This document shows, in pieces, positions 7,051 to 16,227 of a stretch of 64,000 bases of DNA (position 1 is its first letter; every line of letters begins with the position of its first letter). Origin of the DNA: Methylibium sp035476815 (GTDB lineage: Bacteria > Pseudomonadota > Gammaproteobacteria > Burkholderiales > Burkholderiaceae_C); NCBI GenBank assembly GCA_035476815.1, contig DATILD010000034.1:62001-126000 (forward strand), given 5' to 3'. The translations under genes and the position numbers were made by a program. Below the pieces are notes generated by a model that did not search any database, had not been told where the DNA came from, and worked only from the letters and a program-made list of their open reading frames with translations.

Positions 7051-8622
7051 TCAGTTCGCGCAACCCAGCGTGCTGATGCGGTCGTGTGCCGCCTTGGCCC
7101 GCACCAGGCCATGGCCGAACCGGGTGTCGCGGCCGGCCGTGCCCAGGTCCTCGGCGCTCTTGGCGAGCGTGCTGCGGATCTGCGCCGCCGTGCAGTTGGT
7201 GTGCAGGCTCCAGACCAGCGCCGCGACCGCCGACACATGCGGCGTCGCCATCGACGTGCCGTCGAAGTAGGCGTAGTTGCTGGCCGTGACGGACACGGTG
7301 GCCGACTGGCCGAACTGGGCGCGCAGGGCCGTGCCCTCGGTGTCGGAGGCCGTCACCGACGGGATCGTCGTCACCGTCGTTCCCAGCGTGCCGCCGAAGC
7401 TGCCCGCGACATTGTTGTAGACCACCGCACCGACGCCGCCGCTGGCCTGGCAGTTGGCGACCTTGGTCGCGAAGTCGTAGGTGCCGCGCTGGATCAGGCA
7501 GACCCGGCCGGTCATCGAGCCGGCCGTTGCGCTGCCGCCGAGGCCGAAGTCGGCCAGCGTGCCGCTGCGGCTCAGCTTGGGCGAGCCTTCCATGTCGCCG
7601 GGGGCATAGGCCGTGCCGCCCACGGTCAGCGCGGAGCTGGAGCCGGTGCCCATCGGCACCGTCGACAGCACCGCGACGCCCGGCGCCGCGATCTCGACGT
7701 CCGAGTTGTACTGGGAGAATGTCGCCCAGGCCTTGTTCTCGTCGAGCGCGGCGACCGACATCACGCTGGCGTAGCCGGCCGGGTAGGAGACGCGCTTGTT
7801 GCCGTCGTTGCCGGCCGCCGCGATCGGCAGGATGCCGGCGCTGTAGATCTGCGCGAAGGTGGTCTCCTCGGCGCGCACCTTGACCGAGCCGCCGAGCGAC
7901 ATGCTGATGACGTTGGCGCCGTAGGTCCGGCACTGGTTGGCCGCGCTGGCCAGCGACGACGAATAGGCCCAGCCGTCGGCCCCGAACACCTTGACGATGT
8001 GCAGCAGCAGCTTCTTGTTCGGGTTGACGCCGACGACGCCGGTGCCGGCGTTGTTGATCGCCGCGATCGTGCCGGCGACGTGGGTGCCGTGGTGGTTCTC
8101 GTCGGTGAACCAGTTGCCGGTGCCGCTGTCGTAGAGGCCGGCGACCGGGTTGCCGGCCAGGTCCTCATGGGCGTTGTCGTAGCCCGAGTCGATGATGCAG
8201 ACCTTGCGGTTGCCGGCCGCCGCATCGGAGACCTGGTCGGCCTGGACCATCTGGATGCCGTAGGGCACGAGCTGTCCGGTGGCATAGGGCGTACCGGTCG
8301 ACGGCGTGGTCAGGGCCAGCGGGTAGCGCTTCGCGTCCTCCTCGACATAGGCGATGTTCGGGTTGCGCGCGAGCCCGGCCAGCGCCCGGCTCGGCACCTC
8401 GATGGCCATCGCGTTCGCCCAGTCGAGCTCGACCTTGACGCTGCCGCGCGCGGCAGCGACGGCCTGCCGTCCCGCGGCCGCGGCGCCGGGCTTGAACGCG
8501 ACGATGACGCGCGTCGTGTCGGGGGCGGCCGTGGCCGTGCCGGCGGCGCCGACGGTGACCAGGGCGGCGCCGAGGCTGGCCAGCCGGCGCAGGAGGGAGG
8601 AGGCGGTGCGTTGCGTGGGCAT
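7051..8622 (-). CDS. Secreted subtilisin-like serine protease (S8) with PA-like insert
   Basis: A 523-residue preproprotein. Residues 1-33 are a signal peptide ending ATAA; about 35-100 look like an I9-type propeptide; the catalytic domain follows with Asp145 (CIIDSGYD), His178 (NHHGTHVAG) and Ser457 (DGTSMATPH). A region of about 130 residues between the GVAVLST segment and the serine block reads like a protease-associated domain (GRVCLIQRGTYDF, GVGAVVYNN), as in other secreted subtilases where it affects substrate access. The enzyme is likely exported to the periplasm and beyond; there is no C-terminal sorting domain. The start ATG at 8622 follows AAGGACG, a plausible ribosome site. Confidence 0.92.
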   Translation of the reverse strand: MPTQRTASSLLRRLASLGAALVTVGAAGTATAAPDTTRVIVAFKPGAAAAGRQAVAAARGSVKVELDWANAMAIEVPSRALAGLARNPNIAYVEEDAKRYPLALTTPSTGTPYATGQLVPYGIQMVQADQVSDAAAGNRKVCIIDSGYDNAHEDLAGNPVAGLYDSGTGNWFTDENHHGTHVAGTIAAINNAGTGVVGVNPNKKLLLHIVKVFGADGWAYSSSLASAANQCRTYGANVISMSLGGSVKVRAEETTFAQIYSAGILPIAAAGNDGNKRVSYPAGYASVMSVAALDENKAWATFSQYNSDVEIAAPGVAVLSTVPMGTGSSSALTVGGTAYAPGDMEGSPKLSRSGTLADFGLGGSATAGSMTGRVCLIQRGTYDFATKVANCQASGGVGAVVYNNVAGSFGGTLGTTVTTIPSVTASDTEGTALRAQFGQSATVSVTASNYAYFDGTSMATPHVSAVAALVWSLHTNCTAAQIRSTLAKSAEDLGTAGRDTRFGHGLVRAKAAHDRISTLGCAN

Positions 8623-8774
8623 GAAGCTCGTCCTTCGTGGGGTGGGTCGGAATCGGCCGTCGGGCGGGTCGCCGTCGGGCTGGCGGCAGCCTAACCGGGC
8701 TCGCGTCCGCCGACATCGGCACAACTGACAGGATGCCGTCGTGGCGGCCCCCGACTCCGGGGGAGCCCGTTCTG

Positions 8775-9614
8775 CTAGAGACTGGTGCGCAAGCTCCAGA
8801 TCTCCGGGAACAGCACCACGTCGAGCATCTTGCGCAGGTAGCTGACGCCGCCGGTGCCGCCGGTGCCGCGCTTGAAGCCGATCACGCGCTCCACCGTCGT
8901 GACGTGGCGGAAGCGCCACAGGCGGAACGCGTCCTCGAGGTCGGTCAGCTCCTCGGCGAGCTGGTACAGGTCCCAATGCGCCGACGGGGTGCGGTAGACC
9001 TGCAGCCAGGCGGCCTCGACCCCGGGGTGAGGCGCATAGGGCTGGGTCCAGTCGCGCTCCAGCCGTTCGGCCGGCAGCGGCAGGCCGCGGCGGGCGAGCA
9101 GGCGCAGCGCCTCGTCGTAGAGCGAGGGCGAGCGCCACGCGGCCTCGACCTCGGCCAGCCGCGCGGGCGCATGGGCATGCGGCTGCAGCATCGCGGCGTT
9201 CTTGTTGCCGAGCGCGAACTCGATGCGGCGGTACTGCCAGCTCTGGAAGCCGCTGCTGCTGTGCAGGTAGGGGCGCAGCGCCGAGTATTCGGGTGGCGTC
9301 ATCGTCGCCAGCACGTCCCAGGCATGGACGAGCTGTTCCATGATCCTGCTGACGCGCGCCAGCATCTTGAAGGCCGGCGGCAACTCGTCGGCGGCGATGG
9401 CGCGGGTCGCGGCATGCAGCTCGTGCAGCATCAGCTTCATCCACAGCTCGCTGGTCTGGTGCTGCACGATGAAGAGCATCTCGTCGTGCGCCGGCGACAG
9501 CGGCTTCTGCGACGCGAGCAGCACGTCGAGCTGCAGGTAGTCGCCGTAGCTCATCTCCTGCGAGAGGTCGAGCCTGGCGCCTTCGTCGCGCACGATGTCT
9601 TCGGGCTTGCTCAT
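8775..9614 (-). CDS. kynA: Tryptophan 2,3-dioxygenase
   Basis: A 279-residue haem enzyme that opens the indole ring of L-tryptophan to N-formylkynurenine, first step of the kynurenine route. Family segments are EMSYGDYLQLDVLL at the N-terminus, FIVQHQTSELWMKL in the substrate pocket, and WRFRHVTTVERVIGFKRGTGG near the C-terminus, whose histidine is the proximal haem ligand. It is the last gene of kynB-kynU-kynA, and its ATG overlaps the kynU stop as ATGA, so translation is probably coupled. Gene order is thus not the reaction order (A, then B, then U). Confidence 0.97.
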   Translation of the reverse strand: MSKPEDIVRDEGARLDLSQEMSYGDYLQLDVLLASQKPLSPAHDEMLFIVQHQTSELWMKLMLHELHAATRAIAADELPPAFKMLARVSRIMEQLVHAWDVLATMTPPEYSALRPYLHSSSGFQSWQYRRIEFALGNKNAAMLQPHAHAPARLAEVEAAWRSPSLYDEALRLLARRGLPLPAERLERDWTQPYAPHPGVEAAWLQVYRTPSAHWDLYQLAEELTDLEDAFRLWRFRHVTTVERVIGFKRGTGGTGGVSYLRKMLDVVLFPEIWSLRTSL

Positions 9615-10876
9615 GTGACGGCGAGTCTGCGCTGGAACTCGGGGCGACGCCACTCGCTGCGGTCGAGCACCTGGCGCAGCTGCTCGACCGCATCCCAGAC
9701 ATCGGCATGGCGTGTGTACAGCGGCGCGACGCCGAAGCGCAGCACATCCGGCGCGCGGAAGTCGCCGACCACGCTGCGCGCGATCAGCGCCTGGATCACC
9801 GCATAGCCGGCCTCCGGGTGGCTGAAGCAGACCTGGCTGCCGCGCTGCGCCGCATCGCGTGGCGAGGCGAGCGCGAGGCCGTGGCCGGCGCAACGCGACT
9901 CGACCAGCGCGATGAACAGCTCGCACAAGGCGATCGACTTGGTCCGCAGCGCCTGCATGCCGCCGTGCGGCTCGGCCGCCAGCAACGTGTCGACGCCCGC
10001 ATCGAGCGCCGCCAGCGCCAGCACCGGCGGCGTGCCGCACAGGAAGCGCGCGATGCCCGGCGCCGGCGCGTAGCCGGGCGTGAAGTCGAACGGTGCCGCA
10101 TGGCCCATCCAGCCCGCCAGCGGTTGCCGCGCCCGCTCGGCGTGGCGCGGATGCGCCCACACGAAGGCCGGCGCGCCCGGGCCGCCGTTCAGGTACTTGT
10201 AGCCGCAGCCGACGGCGAAGTCGGCGCCGCTGCCGTGCAGGTCCACCGGCAGCGCACCGGCCGAGTGGGCGAGGTCCCAGACCGTCAGCGCCCCGGCGGC
10301 GCGGGCCCCGGCGGTCAGGGCGGCCATGTCGTGCAGCCGGCCGCTGCGGTAGTTCACCTGGGTCAGCAGCAGGACGGCACCGCGCTCGTCGAGCGCCTGG
10401 GGCAGCGCATCGGCTTCGACGAGGCGCAGTTCCAGCCCTTGCTCGCGCGCGATCGCCTCGGCGATGTAGAGGTCGGTCGGGAAGTTGCTGCGCTCGGAGA
10501 CGATGACGCGGCGCTGCGGCGCGTCGGCCCGGGCGATCGCGAGTGCGGCGCTCAGCGCCTTGTAGAGGTTCACCGAGGTCGAGTCCGCGGCCACCAGTTC
10601 GCCCGGCGCGGCGCCGACCAGCCGCGCGATCTTGTCGCCGACGCGCTGCGGCAGCGCCATCCAGCCGGCGGTGTTCCAGCTGACGACGAGCCCGCGTCCC
10701 CATTCGTCGCGCACCACCCCGGCCACGCGGCCGGCCGTGGCCCGCGGCAGCGGCCCGAGCGAGTTGCCGTCGAGGTAGATCAGCCCCTCGGGCAGGTCGA
10801 ACAGCGCACGCAGCGCCGCCAGCGGGTCGGCGCGGTCGAGGGCGAGGCAGTCGTCGCGGCTCGCCGGCATGCCCAT
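9611..10876 (-). CDS. kynU: Kynureninase
   Basis: A 421-residue PLP enzyme that splits kynurenine to anthranilate and alanine. The PLP-binding lysine is Lys227 in CGYKYLNGGPGAP; the phosphate and ring contacts are in the VSERSNFPTD and VWDLAHSAGALPV segments. Length fits the family (about 410-420). Two ATGs are possible at the start (10876 and 10870, two residues apart). It begins 2 bases after the kynB stop and overlaps kynA by 4 bases, so the three genes form one operon giving anthranilate. No kyn regulator is in the window. Confidence 0.96.
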   Translation of the reverse strand: MGMPASRDDCLALDRADPLAALRALFDLPEGLIYLDGNSLGPLPRATAGRVAGVVRDEWGRGLVVSWNTAGWMALPQRVGDKIARLVGAAPGELVAADSTSVNLYKALSAALAIARADAPQRRVIVSERSNFPTDLYIAEAIAREQGLELRLVEADALPQALDERGAVLLLTQVNYRSGRLHDMAALTAGARAAGALTVWDLAHSAGALPVDLHGSGADFAVGCGYKYLNGGPGAPAFVWAHPRHAERARQPLAGWMGHAAPFDFTPGYAPAPGIARFLCGTPPVLALAALDAGVDTLLAAEPHGGMQALRTKSIALCELFIALVESRCAGHGLALASPRDAAQRGSQVCFSHPEAGYAVIQALIARSVVGDFRAPDVLRFGVAPLYTRHADVWDAVEQLRQVLDRSEWRRPEFQRRLAVT

Positions 10877-10878
10877 CG

Positions 10879-11616
10879 TCACAGGTCCAGCGAGCGGCTG
10901 TAGTCGAAGGGGGTGTCGACGAAGGCCGGGTCGTCCGGTGCCGGCAGCGCCGCGCGGGCGCGCGGATCGGGTTGCAGCTCGCGCAGCACCGCACGCACCG
11001 GGCTGGCGTCGGCGGTCATCCACTTCAGCGGCAGCGCGATCAGCTCGTAGTCGCCCTCGGCGACCTGGTCGAGCACCAGGTTTTCCAGCACGCGCAGCGC
11101 GCGGCGGCGCGCCACCTGGTGGCTGTCGAGCGTCTTGCTCGACGCCGGGTCGATGCTGGCGGTGTCGATACCGATCAGCTGCACGCCGAGGTCGGCCAGC
11201 CGTTCCAGCGTCTCGGGCGCGAAGGCCGCGAGCTCGGGGTCGAAGCGGTCGATCGGCGCATGCTCGTAGGTGCGCACCAGCACCCGGGGCGGCAGGCTGG
11301 CGTCGATGCGGTGGGCGACATGGGCCCAGCGCACCAGCCGCTCGCCATGGCCGATGCTGCGCATGCCCCAGGCGTGGATCACGCGGCAGGGACCGAGGTA
11401 GGGAAACAGGTCGAGCGCGCCGACGCCGACGCCCGCGGAGTCGTAGTGCAAAGGCGCGTCCGCATGCGCGCCGACATGCGGGCTGCAGGTGATCGCGCTG
11501 ACGTTGACCGGGCTGCCCGGCCCGAGCTTCATCGTCCACTGCTGGCGATAGGCGGTGTCGCCGGGGAAGACCGGCGCATGCGCATCGACGGGCGGGGAGA
11601 TGTCCCAGAGCTTCAT
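10879..11616 (-). CDS. kynB: Kynurenine formamidase (arylformamidase)
   Basis: A 245-residue metal-dependent cyclase-family hydrolase that removes formate from N-formylkynurenine. The divalent-metal motif HVGAHADAP gives His47, His51 and Asp53, and the protein starts MKLWDISPPVDAHAPVFPGD, typical for KynB. Bacterial KynB proteins are usually about 210 residues; this one carries roughly 30 extra residues after the VLRELQPDP segment. It is the promoter-proximal gene of kynBUA. A 53-base gap separates it from the kinase gene downstream of... on the same strand, with a weak hairpin at about 11640-11660, so the operon's own promoter is likely in or near that gap. Confidence 0.94.
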   Translation of the reverse strand: MKLWDISPPVDAHAPVFPGDTAYRQQWTMKLGPGSPVNVSAITCSPHVGAHADAPLHYDSAGVGVGALDLFPYLGPCRVIHAWGMRSIGHGERLVRWAHVAHRIDASLPPRVLVRTYEHAPIDRFDPELAAFAPETLERLADLGVQLIGIDTASIDPASSKTLDSHQVARRRALRVLENLVLDQVAEGDYELIALPLKWMTADASPVRAVLRELQPDPRARAALPAPDDPAFVDTPFDYSRSLDL

Positions 11617-11669
11617 GATGTCCTGCCCGCGTTTGTAGCACCGTCGTGGCCGCGGTGCCGGAACCGGCG

Positions 11670-13112
11670 TCAGCCCGCGCGGGCCGCCGGGTCGCGCACC
11701 ACCGTCACGCTGCAGGGCGACTCGGCCACCACCTGCGCCGACACGCTGCCGAGGTAGCGGCGCAGCGGCGAGGCGCTGCGCGCGCCCATCAGCACATGGT
11801 CGACTTCGTTGCGTCGGGCGAAGTCGACGATCGCGGCGGCCGGGTCCGGCGCCTCCAGCACGTGGAAGGTCACGCGTCCGGCGCGGGCGGGACCGTCGAG
11901 GCCGAGTGCCTGTTGCAGCGGGCGCGCCCAATGCTTGAGCGCGACCAGCTGCTGGACGTGCCGGCTGCGCCCCTCGGCGTCGAGCAGCTCGTCCATGCCG
12001 ATGCGGGCCGTCTTCATCACGCCAACACAGGCCAGCCGCGCGCCGGCCTCGGCCTGCAGGAAGTGCCGGACGGTCTGCCGCAGCGCGTCGAGCAGCTCGG
12101 GCGTGCCGCTGACGTCGACGGCCGCCATCAGGATGGCGTGGCGCGGCAGGGCCGCGCTCGCGCCGCCCGGTCCGAGCGGCTCGGCACCGAGCGACGCGAT
12201 CCAGCGCCGCAGGACCTTCAGGCGGCCGGCGCGGCCGAGCCGCGTCGCACGTGCCGTCAGAGCCACCTGCTGGGGATGCAGCAGGTCGAAGGCGAGCCGG
12301 CCGGCGGTCTCGTGGCGCTGCTCGGCTCGCGGCTCGAGGCAGCGCAGGATGATTTCCTGCAGCCAGGGCGGGCACGCGGGGCGCAGCGCACGCGGCGGGA
12401 TCGGCTCGCGGTACAGCCGTTGGCGCAGGCCGGCCACCGAGGTCGGCTGGCCGAAGGGCCGCTCGCCGGTGGCGAGGTGGTAGAGCATCACGCCGAGCGC
12501 GTAGAGGTCGCTGCGGGGCTCGCTGCGCACGAACTGGATCTGCTCCGGCGACATGTAGGGGCCGGTGCCCATCGGCAGCGTGAACTCCTCGTCGAGCAGG
12601 TCGGGCAGATGGTCGTGCCGCGCCAGGCCGTAGTCGACCAGCACGGCCTCGGTCTCGCGGCCGTCGGCCGTGTGGCGGAACAGGATGTTGCTCGGCTTCA
12701 CGTCGAGGTGGATCACGTGCTGGCGGTGCAGCTCGTGGAGCGCGGCTGCGACCTTCGCACCGATCGCGGCCACCTCGTCGGCCGGCAGCGGCGCGCGGTC
12801 GAGCCGCGGCCTCAGGGACTCGCCGGCGAGGTGCTCCATCACCAGATAGGGCTGGCCGGTGAAGTCGCCCTGCGCGACATAGGCGGGCACATGCGGGCCA
12901 TGCAGCCGTGGCAGGATCATCTGCTCGACCTCGAAGCCGACGATGGTCGCCGGGTCCTCGCCACCCTTGATGCGCGGCACCTTCATCAGCAGCGGCATCG
13001 CGTGGCCTGGATGGCTGACGCGCCACAGGTGGGCCATGCCGCCCTGGTGCAGGTAGTCCTCGAGGCGGAAGCCGTCGATCGTGTCGCCAACCTGCAGCGC
13101 GCGCGGGCTCAT
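11670..13112 (-). CDS. Serine/threonine protein kinase fused to a universal stress protein domain
   Basis: A 480-residue cytoplasmic fusion. Residues about 14-280 form a Hanks-type kinase: glycine loop HQGGMAHLWRV, ATP-anchoring Lys44 (LLMKVPRI), catalytic loop VIHLDVKPSN with Asp137, and metal-binding Asp160 in LVDYGLARH (DYG instead of DFG). An APE-like MSPEQ follows. Residues about 335-475 form a UspA-like domain with the terminal phosphate-binding pattern GARSASPLRRYLGSVS and CSVTVV. No transmembrane or extracellular sensor is present. Such kinase-Usp fusions occur in Burkholderiales, and the Usp part presumably senses ATP or stress; the target is unknown. It overlaps the phosphoesterase stop by 4 bases. 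Confidence 0.88.
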   Translation of the reverse strand: MSPRALQVGDTIDGFRLEDYLHQGGMAHLWRVSHPGHAMPLLMKVPRIKGGEDPATIVGFEVEQMILPRLHGPHVPAYVAQGDFTGQPYLVMEHLAGESLRPRLDRAPLPADEVAAIGAKVAAALHELHRQHVIHLDVKPSNILFRHTADGRETEAVLVDYGLARHDHLPDLLDEEFTLPMGTGPYMSPEQIQFVRSEPRSDLYALGVMLYHLATGERPFGQPTSVAGLRQRLYREPIPPRALRPACPPWLQEIILRCLEPRAEQRHETAGRLAFDLLHPQQVALTARATRLGRAGRLKVLRRWIASLGAEPLGPGGASAALPRHAILMAAVDVSGTPELLDALRQTVRHFLQAEAGARLACVGVMKTARIGMDELLDAEGRSRHVQQLVALKHWARPLQQALGLDGPARAGRVTFHVLEAPDPAAAIVDFARRNEVDHVLMGARSASPLRRYLGSVSAQVVAESPCSVTVVRDPAARAG

Positions 13113-13852
13113 CGGCCGTCGACCAAGCGCTGCGCAAGCCGCTCCGGCAAGCCGGCGGCGCGCACCTTGGCCGCGGCGGCTTCGTGGTCGTAGGGCACGC
13201 GGTGGAAGGTCAGCGTCGGACCCTCGCCGTCCAGCATCGCCCAGCAGGCCGCGGGGTTGCCGTCGCGCGGCTGGCCGACCGACCCCGGGATGGCGAGCCA
13301 GCGCCGGTGCGCCGGCACCGGGATCGGCGCGCCCGGCTCCGGCGTGAACTCGCCGCTCTTGCCGGTGCCAGAAAGGTAGTAGAGCTGCGGCTCGTGCACG
13401 TGGCCAACGAACACATGGCGTTGCGTCGCGGCCTGCAGGCAGCGCACCGCATCGGCGCGAGCCTGGACATAGGCCCAGCCGTCCGGTGCCCAGGTATTGG
13501 CATGGACGAACAACCGGTCCTCGCGCCGGGCCGTCAGGGGCAGCGTTTCGAGGAAGGCCAGTTGCGCGGCATCGAGCTGCCGGCGCGTCCAGGTCACGCC
13601 TGCGCGTGCCTCGTCGACCATGCTCGGTCGCGGCCCGACCACGGCCGACAGATCGTGATTGCCCTGGACCACCACCGCACCTGCGGCCGCATAGGCACGC
13701 ACGCAGTCGACGACCCAGCCCGGCTCGGCGCCGTAGCCGACCAGGTCGCCCAGGAAGGCGTAGTCGGTCGCGCCGCACGCCCGTGCGTGGGCCAGGCAGG
13801 CCTCCAGCGCCTCGCGGTTGGCGTGCAGGTCGGCGAGCAGCGCGAGTCGCAT
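13109..13852 (-). CDS. Calcineurin-like metallophosphoesterase
   Basis: A 247-residue protein with all metallophosphoesterase blocks: LADLHAN (Asp8, His10), FLGDLVGYG, VVQGNHD, and GHVHEPQLY. This arrangement resembles the YfcE/ApaH-like DR1281 class that hydrolyses phosphodiesters or phosphoproteins. It is translated just before the kinase-Usp gene with an ATGA overlap, so a kinase and a possible phosphatase are made from one message. Whether it removes phosphate from proteins, nucleotides or something else cannot be read from the sequence. Confidence 0.85.
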   Translation of the reverse strand: MRLALLADLHANREALEACLAHARACGATDYAFLGDLVGYGAEPGWVVDCVRAYAAAGAVVVQGNHDLSAVVGPRPSMVDEARAGVTWTRRQLDAAQLAFLETLPLTARREDRLFVHANTWAPDGWAYVQARADAVRCLQAATQRHVFVGHVHEPQLYYLSGTGKSGEFTPEPGAPIPVPAHRRWLAIPGSVGQPRDGNPAACWAMLDGEGPTLTFHRVPYDHEAAAAKVRAAGLPERLAQRLVDGR

Positions 13853-13871
13853 CGCGGGGCGCTGCTCGGCC

Positions 13872-14834
13872 TCAGCCGATGCGACCGAGCAGCAGGTACT
13901 CCATCAACGCCTTCTGCACATGCATCCGGTTCTCGGCCTCGTCCCAGACCACCGACTGCGGGCCGTCGATCACGTCGGCTGCGACCTCCTCGCCGCGGTG
14001 CGCCGGCAGGCAGTGCATGAAGAGCGCGTCCTTGCGCGCCACCGCCATCATCTCGGCGTCGACGCACCAGTCGGCGAAGGCGGCGATGCGGGCCTCGTTC
14101 TCGGCCTCGTAGCCCATGCTGGTCCAGACGTCGGTGGTCACCAGGTGGGCGCCGCGGCAGGCGTCCATCGGGTCCTTGAAGACCTTGTAGCAACCCGCGT
14201 CGCGGATGCCGGCCACGGCCGGGTCCACCTCGTAGCCGCCGGGCGTGCTGACATGGACCGTGAAGCCCAGGATCTCGGCCGCCTGCAGCCAGGTGTTGGC
14301 CATGTTGTTGCCGTCGCCGACCCAGGCGACGACCTTGCCGCGCAGGCACTCGAGCGGGTCGGCGCTGCCGACCCCTGCGCCCCGGTGCTCGATGTAGGTG
14401 AAGAGGTCGGCCAGGATCTGGCAGGGGTGGTACTCGTTGGTCAGGCCGTTGATCACCGGCACCCGCGAGTGCGCGGCGAAGCGCTCGATCTTGGGCTGTT
14501 CGAAGGTGCGGATCATCACCATGTCGACCATGCGGCTGATGACGCGCGCGCTGTCCTCGATCGGCTCGGCGCGGCCGAGCTGGCTGTCGCCGGTGGTCAG
14601 GTGCACGACCGAGCCGCCCATCTGGTACATGCCGGCCTCGAAGCTGACACGGGTGCGCGTCGAGGCCTTCTCGAAGATCATCGCCAGCGTGCGGTCGGTC
14701 AGCGGCTGGTAGCGCTCGTAGTTCTTGAAGCGCTTCTTGATGATCGCCGCGCGCCCGAACAGGTAGGCGTACTCCTCCGCGCGGAAGTCCTTGAACTGCA
14801 GGTAGTGGCGGATCAGGCTGGCGCCGGGCTTCAT
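13872..14834 (-). CDS. argF: Ornithine carbamoyltransferase
   Basis: A 320-residue enzyme making citrulline from ornithine and carbamoyl phosphate. The carbamoyl-phosphate site is STRTR at residues 58-62, with HPCQILAD for the second substrate site and the cysteine signature FMHCLPAHRGEE near the C-terminus. The start overlaps the argD stop as ATGA, so ArgD and ArgF are likely co-translated. It feeds ArgG, encoded about 7 kb away on the same strand. Confidence 0.97.
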   Translation of the reverse strand: MKPGASLIRHYLQFKDFRAEEYAYLFGRAAIIKKRFKNYERYQPLTDRTLAMIFEKASTRTRVSFEAGMYQMGGSVVHLTTGDSQLGRAEPIEDSARVISRMVDMVMIRTFEQPKIERFAAHSRVPVINGLTNEYHPCQILADLFTYIEHRGAGVGSADPLECLRGKVVAWVGDGNNMANTWLQAAEILGFTVHVSTPGGYEVDPAVAGIRDAGCYKVFKDPMDACRGAHLVTTDVWTSMGYEAENEARIAAFADWCVDAEMMAVARKDALFMHCLPAHRGEEVAADVIDGPQSVVWDEAENRMHVQKALMEYLLLGRIG

Positions 14835-16051
14835 GCGGCCACACCCTCCGCGAGGAAGTCGCGCACCAGCGGCGCGAGGATCGCGACGATCTGCTCGGCC
14901 TCGGTGGCGCTCAGGATCAGCGGCGGCACCAGCCGGATCACGCGGTCGGCCGTGACGCTGATCAGCAGGCCGGCGGCGGCGGCGCGGCCGAGCAGATCGC
15001 CGCAGGGGCGTGCGAGCTCGATGCCGATCATCAGCCCCTGGCCGCGGATCTCGCGCACGCCGGGGTGCGCGCCGAGCTCGCGCTGCAGCGCCGCCTTCAG
15101 CGCCGCGCCGACGGCGGCGGCGTTCTCCATCAGCCCGTCCTCCTGCATGATGCGCAGCGTCTCGACGCCGGCGCGCATCGCCAGCGGGTTGCCGCCGAAG
15201 GTCGTGCCGTGGTTGCCGGGGCCGAAGATCGTCGCCGCGCGCGGCCCGCAGACCACCGCACCGACCGGCACGCCCGAGCCCAGGCCCTTGGCCAGCGGCA
15301 TCACGTCCGGCTGGATGCCGGCCCACTGGTGCGCGAACCACCGGCCGGTGCGGCCGATGCCGCATTGCACCTCGTCGAGCATCAGCAGCCAGTCGTTCTC
15401 GTCGCACAGCCGGCGCACCGCCTGCAGGTACTCGACGGTGGCCGGGTTCACGCCGCCCTCGCCCTGGATCACCTCGAGGAACACCGCGGTGACGTTGGGC
15501 CGGGTGTTGGCGACCTCCTCGATCGCGGCGATGTCGTTCAGCGGCACCCGCACGAAGCCCTCGACCAGCGGCCCGAAGCCGGCCTGCACCTTGGCGTTGC
15601 CGGTGGCCGACAGCGTGGCGATCGAGCGGCCGTGGAAAGCCTTCTCGTAGACGATGACCTCGGGTCGTTCGATGCCCTTGTCGTGGCCGAACTTGCGCGC
15701 CAGCTTCAGCGCCGCCTCGTTGGCCTCGAGCCCGGAGTTGCAGAAGAACACGCTGCTCAGGCCCGACACCTCGCACAGCGCGGCGGCCAGCGCCTCCTGC
15801 AGCGGCATCTGGTAGTAGTTCGAGCAGTGGATCAGCTTGCCGATCTGTTCCTGCAGCGCCGGTACCAGCTTCGGGTGGGCGTGGCCGAGCGTGTTGACGG
15901 CGATGCCGCCGAGCGCGTCGAGGTACTCGCGGCCGTCGGTGTCCCAGACGCGGCAGCCGCGGCCGTGCGACAGCGCGAACGGCAGCCGGCCGTAGGTGTT
16001 CATCACATGGGAGGCCGTCGTGGGGGCGATCGGGGCTTCGGGCGCGTTCAT
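14831..16051 (-). CDS. argD: Acetylornithine aminotransferase
   Basis: A 406-residue class III PLP aminotransferase that forms N-acetylornithine, possibly also N-succinyl-diaminopimelate. The PLP lysine is in PLAKGLGSGVPVGA and the aspartate contact is in LLMLDEVQCGIGRTG. The start is set at MNAPEAP because it precedes the conserved SHVMNTYGRLP and follows a promoter-like element; an ATG 18 bases upstream is also in frame. It is the first gene of an argD-argF operon. Confidence 0.95.
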   Translation of the reverse strand: MNAPEAPIAPTTASHVMNTYGRLPFALSHGRGCRVWDTDGREYLDALGGIAVNTLGHAHPKLVPALQEQIGKLIHCSNYYQMPLQEALAAALCEVSGLSSVFFCNSGLEANEAALKLARKFGHDKGIERPEVIVYEKAFHGRSIATLSATGNAKVQAGFGPLVEGFVRVPLNDIAAIEEVANTRPNVTAVFLEVIQGEGGVNPATVEYLQAVRRLCDENDWLLMLDEVQCGIGRTGRWFAHQWAGIQPDVMPLAKGLGSGVPVGAVVCGPRAATIFGPGNHGTTFGGNPLAMRAGVETLRIMQEDGLMENAAAVGAALKAALQRELGAHPGVREIRGQGLMIGIELARPCGDLLGRAAAAGLLISVTADRVIRLVPPLILSATEAEQIVAILAPLVRDFLAEGVAA

Positions 16052-16090
16052 CCTGACTCCCGGCGCCAAAGGCGCCGCCGAAAAGCGCTC

Positions 16091-16096
16091 ATTGTA
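16091..16096 (-). promoter_or_regulatory. Candidate -10 element for argD-argF
   Basis: Read on the minus strand the hexamer is TACAAT, one mismatch from the TATAAT consensus, placed about 40 bases before the argD ATG. No good -35 hexamer is visible at the proper distance, so activation or an atypical -35 would be needed. I found no clear ARG box. Confidence 0.35.
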
Positions 16097-16227
16097 GGGA
16101 GGCCATGCGGCACGCCTTCGACGTCGCCCTCGGACGGCGCCCTCGCACGCCCATGCCGAAAGCCGCTGTTGCGGTGCAGCACAATCCGGGTCTGGCGCTG
16201 TCCTTGCTATGCGGTCACAAGCCGCCG

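Noticed and set aside
4245..7238. A 997-codon frame spanning the M48 and argG genes
   Set aside because: It is an out-of-frame shadow of the minus-strand genes with Arg/Pro/Ala-rich sequence and no domain.
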